DNA of 64,000 nt from Falsirhodobacter sp051195255 (GTDB lineage Bacteria > Pseudomonadota > Alphaproteobacteria > Rhodobacterales > Rhodobacteraceae): the NCBI RefSeq assembly GCF_051195255.1, contig NZ_JBNJLK010000002.1:455334-519333 (forward strand), written 5' to 3'. How positions within the stretch are numbered: position 1 is the stretch's first letter; every line of letters begins with the position of its first letter. The notes below the pieces were generated by a model. The model did not search any database. It saw only the letters and a program-made list of their open reading frames with translations, and was not told where the DNA came from. Shown piece by piece: positions 26,081-34,579 of this stretch. The translations under genes and the position numbers were made by a program.

Positions 26081-27582
26081 TGGATGGCTTCGTTTCTCTT
26101 ATTCACGGGTTCTCGGTCGCACTGACGCCGATGAACCTCTTGTGGTCGGTCGTGGGCGTCACGCTCGGCACTGCCATCGGCGTGCTGCCGGGTCTCGGCC
26201 CGGCGCTGACCATCGCGCTCCTGCTGCCGATCACCTTTCAGGTGGAGCCGGCGGCGGCCTTCATCCTGTTCGCGGGCATCTATTTCGGCGCGATGTTCGG
26301 GGGATCGACCACCTCCATCCTGATCAACACCCCCGGCGAGAGCGCCACTATCGTGACCGCCGTGGAGGGCCACAAGATGGCCCGCGCGGGGCGTGGCGGT
26401 CCGGCGCTGGCCACGGCCGCGATCGGGTCCTTTGTTGCGGGCACCATCGGGGTAATAGGGATCACGGTCTTGGCACCGGTGATTGTCAGATGGGCGCTGA
26501 TGTTCTCGCCCGCCGACTACTTCGCACTGATGGTGCTGGCCTTCGTTACCGTGTCGGCCGTGCTCGGTTCATCGATCATCAGGGGGCTGACGGCACTGGC
26601 GCTTGGCCTGCTGATCGGCCTGATCGGGGTGGACCTTCAGACGGGTCAGGCACGCTTTACCTTCGGACAGATGTCGCTGCTGGACGGGATCGACGTGGTC
26701 ATCGTCTGCGTCGGCCTGTTCGCCGTGGGCGAGACCCTGCACCTTGCCACCCGCTACAGGCGCGGCAAGGACGAGATCATCCCCATCAGGGGTTCACTTT
26801 GGATGAACGGGCAGGACTGGGCGCGATCGTGGAAGCCGTGGCTCCGGGGTGCTGCCGTGGGCTTTCCCATCGGCGCCATGCCCGCAGGCGGAGCCGAGAT
26901 CCCGACCTTCCTGTCCTATTTCATGGAAAAACGGCTGTCCAAGCACCCGGAGGAGTTTGGAAAGGGGGCGATCGAGGGCGTCGCGGGGCCGGAAGCCGCC
27001 AACAACGCCTCCGCCGCGGGGGTCTTCGTGCCGCTGCTGACGCTCGGCTTGCCGACCTCTGCCACGGCGGCGATCATGCTCTCGGCCTTCCAGAGCTACG
27101 GCATCAACCCTGGCCCGCAACTCCTGACGTCGCAACCAGACTTGGTCTGGGGGCTGATCGCGAGTCTTTACATCGGCAACGTGATGCTTCTGGTGCTAAA
27201 CCTGCCACTGGTAGGGCTGTGGGTGCAGATCCTGAAGATCCCGATGCCCTATCTCTACGCCGGCATCCTCGTCTTCGCGACGATCGGGACCTACGGCATC
27301 AGCCGTTCGGTCTTCGATCTGGGACTGCTCTACGGCATCGGGATCTTGGGCTTCATCATGCGGCGCTACGACTTTCCGACCAGCCCTGTGGTGATAGGCA
27401 TGATCCTCGGACCCTTCGCCGAGCAGCAGTTCCGTCGCGCCATGACCATCAGCCAAGGCGACATGAGCGTCTTCGTAACCCGACCCATCGCTGCTACCCT
27501 GCTGGCACTCGCGGCTCTGGCTATCCTGCTACCATTGGCCGTCGAATTACGCCGAAGCCTCCGCGCGAGGCGAGCCGTTTAA
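26080..27582 (+). CDS. tctA: TTT large membrane subunit TctA, system 2
   Basis: A 500-residue TctA permease. It shows the same blocks as system 1: GVLPGLGPALTIALLLP, YFGAMFGGSTTSILINTPGE and GVAGPEAANNASAAG, with TLGLPTSAT after it. The start overlaps tctB. It is the last gene of the six-gene CitMHS operon. The sequence differs from the other TctA at many positions, so the two systems probably have different ligands and histories. Confidence 0.93.
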   Translation: MDGFVSLIHGFSVALTPMNLLWSVVGVTLGTAIGVLPGLGPALTIALLLPITFQVEPAAAFILFAGIYFGAMFGGSTTSILINTPGESATIVTAVEGHKMARAGRGGPALATAAIGSFVAGTIGVIGITVLAPVIVRWALMFSPADYFALMVLAFVTVSAVLGSSIIRGLTALALGLLIGLIGVDLQTGQARFTFGQMSLLDGIDVVIVCVGLFAVGETLHLATRYRRGKDEIIPIRGSLWMNGQDWARSWKPWLRGAAVGFPIGAMPAGGAEIPTFLSYFMEKRLSKHPEEFGKGAIEGVAGPEAANNASAAGVFVPLLTLGLPTSATAAIMLSAFQSYGINPGPQLLTSQPDLVWGLIASLYIGNVMLLVLNLPLVGLWVQILKIPMPYLYAGILVFATIGTYGISRSVFDLGLLYGIGILGFIMRRYDFPTSPVVIGMILGPFAEQQFRRAMTISQGDMSVFVTRPIAATLLALAALAILLPLAVELRRSLRARRAV

Positions 27583-27590
27583 GGAGCTAG

Positions 27591-27615
27591 CTGCAGAGCG
27601 ATCTGCACTCTGCAG
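27591..27615 (+). terminator. inverted repeat after TTT cluster 2 (possible terminator)
   Basis: CTGCAGAG and CTCTGCAG form a perfect 8-bp inverted repeat with a 9-base loop, 9 bases after the tctA stop, followed by GTTTAT. The T stretch is poor, so this may be a weak terminator or an RNA-stabilising hairpin. The remaining ~240 bases up to 27855 hold no recognisable gene. Confidence 0.45.
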
Positions 27616-27855
27616 CGTTTATCCCATCAATTTGGGCCCATCCGGCGAGCCTCCTGTCAACGAAGAGTCTGCATCTCGGAGGTAGTTAAAATAGGTCAGT
27701 GATAGGACTTGGGGGACGTTCGTTTTTAGGCAGAGCAAATCTAGGATTCCGCGGAACTGACATCGCGGGGCCACTTGGGTATCAGCCCGGCCATCCGTTT
27801 TGCGCAGGATCAAGCGAGGTGAGGCTTGGCCTGTATAGGAGCGAGGTCGGCCGGA

Positions 27856-28944
27856 TCATTCAGCGGCGACGAACCTCCGCTGCCCTGCCAGATCCCTCAC
27901 CCGGGGGATCAGGTCGCGGCCGTAGACGAAGGCGTCCTCCAGGGGATCGAAGCCGCGGATCAGGAAGGTGTCGATGCCGATGCGGTGATATTCCAGCATG
28001 GCCTCGGCCACCTGATCCGGGGTGCCGACCAGCGAGGTGGAATTTCCGGCCGCCCCCGTCAGCTTTGCCATTCCGGTCCAAAGCCGCTGGTCCAGTCGGC
28101 TGCCTTGTTCCGCCGCCGCCAGCAACCGGCGAGAGCCTTCGTTGGGCGGCGTTGCGCTGCCTCCCGTCATCTCGTGGCGCCCGGGGCCATCCTTGCGCAG
28201 CGATGTCGCGCGGGCCAACAGGCGATCGGCCTTGGCCCAGGCGGCCTTTTCCGTGTCCGCAAGGATAGGGCGGAGGGACAGGCTGAAGCGCGGGGTGCGG
28301 CCGAAGGGTTCGGCGGCGGCACGGACGGCGGCGATGGTTTCCGCCACCTGTTCCAGTGTCTCGCCCCACAGGGCGTAGGTGTCGGCATGTTTGCCCGCCA
28401 CGGCCAGCGCCGCCGACGACGACCCGCCGAAGAACACCGGCAGGTGACGCGGCTGCACGTCGGACCGGGCACTAGATACCCGGTAATACTCGCCTACGTA
28501 GTCGAAGGGCTCCTGCGCCTGCCACTGAAGGCGCAGGATGTCGATGTATTCCGACGCGCGGGCATAGCGTTCGTCCTTGCTCAGCCAGTCGCCGTCGCGC
28601 GCCATCTCGGCGTCCGCAGCACCTGTGATGATGTGCACGGCCACACGTCCGTCGGTCAGGTGATCCAGTGTCGCGAGCTGCCGGGCCGCCAGCGTGGGGG
28701 CCACGAAGCCCGGCCGGTGCGCCAGCAGGAACCCCAGCCGCGAGGTGACGCTGGCCGCGTATTGCCCGACCATCAGGCTTTCAGGGGAATGGGAGTGGAA
28801 GGCCAGCAGCACCCGGTCGAAGCCGCCCGCCTCATGAATGGCGGCGGAGGCGCGGATGTGCTCGCGGTCGATGACGGGGCCGGTGAAGGGGATCGTCTCG
28901 GATCCGTTCCGGTTGCCGATGAAGCCGATGAATTCGATGCTCAT
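27856..28944 (-). CDS. LLM-class flavin-dependent monooxygenase (SsuD-like)
   Basis: A 362-residue bacterial-luciferase-fold enzyme related to alkanesulfonate monooxygenase SsuD. Visible are FIGFIGNRNGSETIP, the region LLAHRPGFVAPTLAARQ, HLTDGRVAVHIITGA, DERYARASEYIDILR and LPVFFGGSSSAALAVA. Such enzymes use reduced FMN and O2 to split C-S bonds and release sulfite. It is the last gene of an ssu-type operon after a cupin. No flavin reductase is in the operon; the nearest is at 35550-36140, a separate unit. Substrate range cannot be read from the sequence. Confidence 0.88.
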   Translation of the reverse strand: MSIEFIGFIGNRNGSETIPFTGPVIDREHIRASAAIHEAGGFDRVLLAFHSHSPESLMVGQYAASVTSRLGFLLAHRPGFVAPTLAARQLATLDHLTDGRVAVHIITGAADAEMARDGDWLSKDERYARASEYIDILRLQWQAQEPFDYVGEYYRVSSARSDVQPRHLPVFFGGSSSAALAVAGKHADTYALWGETLEQVAETIAAVRAAAEPFGRTPRFSLSLRPILADTEKAAWAKADRLLARATSLRKDGPGRHEMTGGSATPPNEGSRRLLAAAEQGSRLDQRLWTGMAKLTGAAGNSTSLVGTPDQVAEAMLEYHRIGIDTFLIRGFDPLEDAFVYGRDLIPRVRDLAGQRRFVAAE

Positions 28945-28956
28945 GTCTGTCTCCTA

Positions 28957-29403
28957 TCAGAAGGTGATCCATTCGGGATCGTCCGCGGGGATGAGGTCGG
29001 GCAGGTTCACCACCACCTCCTCGGTGCCCGAGCGGACGAGCGCGCAGTGCAGATCCTCGGTGTCGGAGGCGTTCAGTTCCTGATGCGGCATGAAGGGAGG
29101 AACCAGCAGGAAAGACCCGGCCTCGGCCTTCGTGATGAACTCCAGCCGTTCGCCCCACCGCATCAGGGCCGTGCCGGAGGTGACGTAGATGATGCTTTCC
29201 AGCGGGCCGTGGTGGTGCGCGCCCGTGATCTCGCCCGGCTTGATATGGTTCGTGCCGGCCCAGAGGGAGGTGGACCCTGTGCGGCTGCCCGAGATGGCGA
29301 CCTGCCGGTTCATGCCCTTCGTCTCAGGCGTGCCCGTGTCGCGCGCCTGGGGGGCGATGACCCGGATGCCATCGGTTTTCCAGTTCGTTGGGGGAATGTT
29401 CAT
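28957..29403 (-). CDS. cupin-domain protein in sulfonate operon
   Basis: A 148-residue single-domain cupin. Metal ligands can be placed in GAHHHGPLESIIYV (His-rich motif 1) and LLVPPFMPHQEL (motif 2). I choose ATG 29403 because AGGAGA lies 7 bases before it; ATG 29433 has no such site and would overlap the ATPase stop. It lies between the ATPase and the LLM monooxygenase genes. Function is not known. It may be a metal-dependent dioxygenase or isomerase that prepares or finishes the organosulfur substrate (inference). Confidence 0.8.
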   Translation of the reverse strand: MNIPPTNWKTDGIRVIAPQARDTGTPETKGMNRQVAISGSRTGSTSLWAGTNHIKPGEITGAHHHGPLESIIYVTSGTALMRWGERLEFITKAEAGSFLLVPPFMPHQELNASDTEDLHCALVRSGTEEVVVNLPDLIPADDPEWITF

Positions 29404-29416
29404 GTCATGTCTCCTG

Positions 29417-30151
29417 TCAGTGGTGCACGCCAAGCCAGTCGAGGAACCGACCCCTCAGCCTTGAGATGTCGGGGTCGGCCACGTCGCGGGGACGCGGCAG
29501 GTCGATGCGGTGTTCATGGGCGATCACGCCGTCCTTCATGACCAGCACGCGGTCGGCCAGAAGGGCGGCCTCCTCCACATCATGGGTGACCAGCAGGACG
29601 GCGCAGCGATGGCGCTGCCACAACTCGGCCACCAGCGCCTGCGCCCTGATGCGGGTCAGCGCGTCCAGCGCGGCGAAGGGTTCGTCCAGCAGCAGCAGTT
29701 CGGGGTCGCGCACCAGCGCACGCGCGAGGGACGCGCGCTGCGCCTCGCCCCCGGACAGCACCTTGGGCCAAACATCGGTGCGGTGCGACAGGCCGACCTC
29801 GGCCAGGGCACGTTCGGCCAGCGCCCGATCGGGCCGGCCGGGAAGGCCCAGCACGACATTGCGCCAGACGGGCTTCCACGGCATCAGGCGGGGTGCTTGA
29901 AAGGCTACGGCGCGACGGGCGGGCACGTCCACCTCCCCGTCGAAGTCACGATCCAGATCGCCGAGGATGCGCAGCAGCGTGGACTTGCCGCAGCCCGAGG
30001 CGCCCAGAAGGACCACGAATTCCCCTGCCGCGATCGTCAGGTCCAGCCCCTCGATCACGCGGCGACCGTCGAAGCTGCGGTTCAGCCCGCGGATGTGAAC
30101 GGCGGGTGGGGCGGGTGCGGCTTCTAAGTGCCGATGAACGAGGGACGCCAT
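29417..30151 (-). CDS. ssuB: sulfonate/nitrate-type ABC transporter ATPase
   Basis: A 244-residue ABC ATPase. Walker A GASGCGKST near residue 45, Q-loop AFQAPRLMPW, signature LSGGEAQRASLARAL, Walker B LLLLDEPFAALD and the switch His in LLVTHDVEEA are all intact. The AFQ-PRLMPW stretch is typical of SsuB/TauB. It overlaps the permease gene by 28 bases, with the ATG at 30151. The ATPase powers uptake through the permease at 30124-30954. Confidence 0.9.
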   Translation of the reverse strand: MASLVHRHLEAAPAPPAVHIRGLNRSFDGRRVIEGLDLTIAAGEFVVLLGASGCGKSTLLRILGDLDRDFDGEVDVPARRAVAFQAPRLMPWKPVWRNVVLGLPGRPDRALAERALAEVGLSHRTDVWPKVLSGGEAQRASLARALVRDPELLLLDEPFAALDALTRIRAQALVAELWQRHRCAVLLVTHDVEEAALLADRVLVMKDGVIAHEHRIDLPRPRDVADPDISRLRGRFLDWLGVHH

Positions 30152-30954
30152 GCAAGAAGGCTCCTTTCCAGAAGGCGGACTATGAAGTCCACGGCCAGAC
30201 CCAAAAGGGCATAGACGACAAGGCAGACCACGATCACGTCGGTCTGGAAGAACTCCCGCGCGGTGGCCATCAGATAGCCGATGCCGGCGGTCGCGTTGAT
30301 CTGCTCGCCGAACACCAGCGCCAGCCAGGCGACGCCGAGGGCGTAGCGGAAGCCGACTAGCGCGTTGGGCAGCGCCCCGGGCAGGATGACGTGGCGCACC
30401 ATGGCGGCACGCGACAGGCCCAGGGTGCGCGCCGCCTCCACCAGCGTCTGGTCGACACCCCGGATGCCGGCATAGACATTGATGTAGAGGGGAAAGGCCG
30501 TTGCCAGCGCGATGAGGGCGATCTTCGGCGCCTCTCCAATCCCGAGCCAGATGATCAGCAGAGGGATGAGCGCCACGTTCGGCACCGTCCGGATCATCTG
30601 CATGGGGGCGTCGACCAGATCCTCGCCCAGCCGGGTCAGCCCGGCGGTGATGGCGAGGATCACGCCGATCCCGCCGCCGATGGCCAGTCCGAAGATCACG
30701 CGCCGCAGGGACACGAGGATCGCGTCCTGCAACTCGCCCGTGCGGGCAAGTTCCGTCGCACTGCCGATGACCGTGGAGGGCGCGGCCAGCACCTCGGACG
30801 GCAGGACTCCGGTCATGGAGGCCGCCTGCCACAGCGCCACCAGCAGCAAGGGCCCCATCGCGCGGCGCAGGGCGCGGGGCGGCCCCTTGCGCGGGGTCGC
30901 GGGGCGCAGCCGTTCCAGCTGCGGCGCGCGTCGAATGGGTTGGATCAGGGTCAC
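30124..30954 (-). CDS. ssuC: sulfonate-type ABC transporter permease
   Basis: A 276-residue binding-protein-dependent permease with about six helices and the EAA loop EAARTLGLSRAAMVRHVILP, which docks the ATPase. It resembles SsuC/TauC. GTG 30954 is used as start because it overlaps the stop of the binding-protein gene (GTGA); the longer open frame upstream lies inside that gene. The 3' end overlaps ssuB. Confidence 0.88.
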   Translation of the reverse strand: MTLIQPIRRAPQLERLRPATPRKGPPRALRRAMGPLLLVALWQAASMTGVLPSEVLAAPSTVIGSATELARTGELQDAILVSLRRVIFGLAIGGGIGVILAITAGLTRLGEDLVDAPMQMIRTVPNVALIPLLIIWLGIGEAPKIALIALATAFPLYINVYAGIRGVDQTLVEAARTLGLSRAAMVRHVILPGALPNALVGFRYALGVAWLALVFGEQINATAGIGYLMATAREFFQTDVIVVCLVVYALLGLAVDFIVRLLERSLLAWRPSFIGT

Positions 30955-31919
30955 TGCGTGGCCTCCTGCAGCGGGCCGCGGTCGATGAATTGCGACATGT
31001 CCAGATCGCCCGTCAGAACACCCGCTTCCACCCATGTGTTGTGAACCTTCTGCAAGTCTGCGGCCAGCGCGTCGTTGACGGGGCGACGTTCATAGGCCGT
31101 CTGCTCCTCGAACATCGGTTCCACCACCTCGCGGTCCTGCTTGGTGAAGCGGGAATAGAACTCGAGGAACGAGTCGCGATTGACCTGAGACCAGGCATAG
31201 GCGCGGTCCATCCGGTCGACATAATCGGCGATGGCGGCGCGGCGAGCCGGGTCGGCCAGCGCCTCCTCTGTCACGGAGTAGACGGAGTATCCGCTGTTGA
31301 TGCCCGCGCCGTCGGTCAGGATCCGCGCGTGCAGGATGCCGGTCGTGCGCGCAGTGTAGATGCCCCAGGTGCCCCAAGCGTCGATGCCGCCCGCCTGGAA
31401 CGCGGCCGAGGCGTCTGTGGGGGCGAGAAAGGCCAGCGTCACCTCGGACGGATCGATCCCGGCCTGCTTCAGCGCGCCGAGAACAAGGTAATGCGACACG
31501 CTGCCCCGCGTGGTGGGCGAGATGGTCTTGCCGCGAAGGCCCTCCAGCGAGGTGATGTCGCTGTCCTCGGGCACGATGATCGAGGTGCCGCGCCCGCCGT
31601 TGTTGAAGGCGGCGGCGATCTTCACCTTCGACCCGCCCGCTATGGCGGCCACGGCCGGTGAGTCGGCCGAACTGCCCACATCGATCGCACCCGCCTTCAA
31701 CGCCTCGTGCAGATTGACGGCGGCGGGATAGACCGACCATTCGATCGTGTAGGGCACGTCCTTCAGAAGGCCCGCAGCCTCCAGCCGGGCACGTTCGGCC
31801 CCCACCTGGTCGCCCACCCACAGTACCACATCCTGTGCCTGAAGCGGAAGGGCCATGACCGTGGTCGCCATCAGAACAAGGGCCGAAAAGCGACGAAGCG
31901 ACAGGATGGACATTGGCAT
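30951..31919 (-). CDS. ssuA: aliphatic sulfonate ABC transporter binding protein
   Basis: A 322-residue periplasmic protein with a Sec signal (about residues 1-28, ending LPLQAQ). It has SsuA/TauA-type blocks: KAGAIDVGSSADSPAVAA, GLRGKTISPTTRGSVSHY and QAGGIDAWGTWGIYTA. It is the first gene of the operon ssuA-ssuC-ssuB-cupin-LLM, all overlapping or within 13 bases. The promoter should lie upstream of 31919. The ligand is an organosulfonate or related compound, not identifiable from sequence. Confidence 0.87.
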   Translation of the reverse strand: MPMSILSLRRFSALVLMATTVMALPLQAQDVVLWVGDQVGAERARLEAAGLLKDVPYTIEWSVYPAAVNLHEALKAGAIDVGSSADSPAVAAIAGGSKVKIAAAFNNGGRGTSIIVPEDSDITSLEGLRGKTISPTTRGSVSHYLVLGALKQAGIDPSEVTLAFLAPTDASAAFQAGGIDAWGTWGIYTARTTGILHARILTDGAGINSGYSVYSVTEEALADPARRAAIADYVDRMDRAYAWSQVNRDSFLEFYSRFTKQDREVVEPMFEEQTAYERRPVNDALAADLQKVHNTWVEAGVLTGDLDMSQFIDRGPLQEATQ

Positions 31920-32901
31920 GCAGATTCTCCTTGGTTCATCAACACGACCTTATCACTCGTGATTTATGATGGCGTTCCAAAGGAGGGCGGCGTAGGGGAA
32001 TGTAACTTCTGATTGATCCGTCGATGGGAGGAGAGCGCACTCGAGGGGGCACGCCTTTCCCCCTCCCCGGGCCCTTGCGGACTCTTTGTGCCGGCATCCG
32101 CAGATGTTCGTGGACATCCTGCTGTTCGGCACAATGATGGCCTTCTGCTGTGTGTGCGGGCGCCTTTAGATTTGGGCGTTGATGGCAAAGCTGTTCGTCC
32201 GGCTCCGCTTGACCAGCCCACGCCTGCGCGACGGAGGGACGATCAAGGGGGTAAGTCGCAGGCTACGGCGGGTAGGATCTCAGCGCTGCTTCAACGACAG
32301 CTTTGGGGCTTCATTGTTTTGGGCGGCACTTCTAGGGACCTCACCGATGAAGGCCGGACGCAGGTTTTCGGAGCACTGTTAGATTATCGTTCATCCGTTA
32401 CGAGCCGAATGCAGGGCAGCATAACGATGACAGTGTCCTCAGGTTTGTATGAGCTGCCCAGATAAGTCAGTTATCCCGCGTGATCGCTTGCGCTGCATGT
32501 TTGATCATTGGCTCATTCGTCATCATCTGCAGGCGGGCAGTGGCAAATTTCACGAATGCGACAGCTCCTTCGCTTGCCTTCGGACCCAGCGGCTGAACGA
32601 AGAAAAGTCGGTTTGGCAACACTGGGACGAAGGGGCGCACCTCGATGTCGAGATCGACGCATTCCTGCACCAGCAGTCCGTGGAAGGGATCTGAGGCAAA
32701 AATGGTAGCTAAGTAGATCCAATATCCATGCGAAGCATGTGCCACCCGCTCCAACGATCATGGCCTCGACGTCAGGGCTAGCTATGAGGACGGGAGGCTT
32801 CTCATTGAGCGAATCTTACAATTTGTTTGGTGGGACTATCGGTGGGATGATCTGGTGAATGTCCAATTTAAGCAATAAGGTCAGACGTTTGTCTTATATT
32901 A
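31920..32901. other. gene-poor region between ssu operon and tRNA-Ser
   Basis: Almost 1 kb with no intact gene. It must contain the ssuA promoter near its left end. A 150-codon open frame at 32013-32465 and shorter ones show no family resemblance and no ribosome binding site. The only protein-like piece is the minus-strand fragment at 32467-32754, listed separately. Base composition is less GC-rich from about 32330 to 32900 than in the flanking genes. Confidence 0.5.
32467..32754 (-). pseudogene. possible C-terminal remnant of a LysR-type effector domain
   Basis: A 95-codon minus-strand frame. The section GYWIYLATIFASDPFHGLL, EVRPFVPVLPNRLFFVQPL and SEGAVAFVKFATARL has the feel of the last ~80 residues of a LysR effector domain, where a PNRLFFV-P-G strand is followed by a helix AVxAFxxFA. 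There is no N-terminal part and no start signal. I am not certain of the family. It could also be a coincidence in open sequence. Confidence 0.3.
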
Positions 32902-32991
32902 TGGCGGAAGCGGTGGGATTCGAACCCACGGTAGGGTCTCCCCTACGCTGGTTTTCAAGACCAGAGCCTTAAACCACTCGGCCACACTTCC
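32902..32991 (-). tRNA. tRNA-Ser (anticodon UGA)
   Basis: A class II tRNA of 90 nt on the minus strand: acceptor GGAAGTG/CGCTTCC, D-arm with GCCGAGTGGTTTAAGGC, anticodon stem CTGGT/ACCAG around CTTGAAA (anticodon TGA), long variable arm GTAGGG...CCCTAC, T-arm GTGGG/CCCAC with TTCGAAT. Discriminator G and CCA are encoded. Confidence 0.96.
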
Positions 32992-33032
32992 ATGGTGCCG
33001 ACGCATAGCAAACCGTGCGTCGGCGGCAAGCC

Positions 33033-34007
33033 CTATTGGAAGAAGGGTTGCAGGTTGACGCGGACGCGGTCCAGCGGGGTGGTACCGGTCGTGTCGGGCA
33101 CAAAGGCTTCGCCGGTGATCGTTTCAAACGCTTCCACATAGGCGGCGGCGGTGCGGGCGATCATCTCGGCCGGAATCTCGGGGATGGCATCCGCATAGGG
33201 GTCGCAGCGTTCGGCGACCCAGGCGCGGATCACGTCCTTGTCGAAGCTGTCGGGGCGGGTGCCGGCCTCGAACGCCTTGGCATAGCTGGCCGCGTGCCAG
33301 TAGCGGGAGCTGTCGGGGGTGTGGATCTCGTCCGCGAGCAGGATGCGGCCGTCGTCGTCCAGCCCGAATTCGTATTTCGTGTCCACGAGGATCAGGCCGC
33401 GCTGGGAGGCGATGGTCTGGCCGCGCGCGAACAGGGCCAGCGCCATGGCCGACACCTCGTCCCATTGCGCCTGCGTCAGAAGGCCGCCCGCCACGATCGC
33501 GGCCTCGTCCAGCGGTTCATCATGGCCGCCGTCGAAGGCCTTGGACGTGGGGGTGATGATGGGGGCGGGCAGCGCCTCGTTGTCGCGCAGTCCGTCGGGC
33601 AGGGTGTGGCCATACATCTGGCGCACGCCCTTCTTGTAGAGCGTGAGGACCGAAGTGCCGGTGGTGCCCGCCAGATAGCCGCGCACCACGATCTCCACCG
33701 GCAGGATTTCCACCCGTTTGCCGATCACGACGTTCGGGTCGGGATAGGCGACCACATGGTTCGGCGCGATGTCGGCGGTCTGTTCGAACCACCAGCGGGC
33801 CATCTGCGTCAGGACCTGACCCTTCCACGGGATCGCCGTCAGGATGCGGTCGAAGGCCGAGATGCGGTCCGAGGAGATCAGGATCCGCTGTTCGCCCTCG
33901 CCCCTGTCCGGAAGGTCGTAACAATCGCGCACCTTGCCGAAATAGGGGTTCGGCAGTTCGGGGATGCGGGCTTCGGGAAGGACGCGGGTCAGGTCGAGTG
34001 CGGGCAT
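33033..34007 (-). CDS. purC: SAICAR synthase (long form)
   Basis: A 324-residue phosphoribosylaminoimidazole-succinocarboxamide synthase, the purine step that joins aspartate to CAIR using ATP. Motifs: GKVRDCYDL, ISSDRISAFDRIL, VEIVVRGYLAGT and LVDTKYEFGLDDDG. It is of the long, eukaryote-like form rather than the ~240-residue bacterial form, so a second short purC elsewhere in the genome is likely. ATG 34007 is preceded by CAGGAGG; the longer open frame upstream runs into tadA and is not family-like. Confidence 0.93.
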   Translation of the reverse strand: MPALDLTRVLPEARIPELPNPYFGKVRDCYDLPDRGEGEQRILISSDRISAFDRILTAIPWKGQVLTQMARWWFEQTADIAPNHVVAYPDPNVVIGKRVEILPVEIVVRGYLAGTTGTSVLTLYKKGVRQMYGHTLPDGLRDNEALPAPIITPTSKAFDGGHDEPLDEAAIVAGGLLTQAQWDEVSAMALALFARGQTIASQRGLILVDTKYEFGLDDDGRILLADEIHTPDSSRYWHAASYAKAFEAGTRPDSFDKDVIRAWVAERCDPYADAIPEIPAEMIARTAAAYVEAFETITGEAFVPDTTGTTPLDRVRVNLQPFFQ

Positions 34008-34056
34008 GGCGGGCCTCCTGTTGTCGCAGCCGTCATGGGCGGGCGAGGGGATGTTG

Positions 34057-34509
34057 TCAACGACGACCCGCGAAGAAGGCGCGCAGAAGGGCGGCAGCCT
34101 CGCCCTCGCGCAGGCCGTCGTAGACTTCGGGCGCGTGGTGGCACTGGGGGTGGGAAAAGACCCGCGGCCCCTGCGCCACGCCACCGGATTTCGGATCGGG
34201 GGCCGCGTAATACAGCCGCCCGATCCGCGCGGCCGAAATGGCGGCCGCGCACATGGGGCAGGGTTCCAGGGTGACGTAAAGGTCGTGGCCGCCCAGGCGT
34301 TCGGATCCGGCCAGACGACACGCCTCGCGGATCACCAGCATCTCGGCATGGGCGGTGGGGTCGGAAAGCTCGCGCGTGCGGTTGCCGGCCTGCGCCACGA
34401 TGCGGCCGTCCGGGGCCACGATCACCGCGCCCACCGGCACCTCGCCGCGCGCGGCGGCGGCGGCGGCCTCGTCCAGCGCGGTCTGCATGTGGCTGCGAAA
34501 GGGGCTCAT
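34057..34509 (-). CDS. tadA: tRNA-specific adenosine deaminase
   Basis: A 150-residue zinc deaminase that makes inosine at position 34 of tRNA-Arg(ACG). The HAE motif is in DPTAHAEMLVI and the PCxxC motif in TLEPCPMCAAAI. VPVGAVIV marks the nucleoside site. ATG 34509 is the best start; the open frame extends upstream but would overlap the promoter region of rluB. An alternative start is the Met at residue 8. It lies 49 bases upstream of purC on the same strand. Confidence 0.93.
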   Translation of the reverse strand: MSPFRSHMQTALDEAAAAAARGEVPVGAVIVAPDGRIVAQAGNRTRELSDPTAHAEMLVIREACRLAGSERLGGHDLYVTLEPCPMCAAAISAARIGRLYYAAPDPKSGGVAQGPRVFSHPQCHHAPEVYDGLREGEAAALLRAFFAGRR

Positions 34510-34579
34510 GCGGATGTCATGCCGCCTTGTGCGCGGGCTTGTCCACCCATATCCTTCAGGGCCGAAACGAAGGATTCCC

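Noticed and set aside
32013..32465. 150-codon plus-strand frame after the ssu operon
   Set aside because: Composition and lack of start signals suggest non-coding DNA; considered as a transposase trace but no motif supports it.
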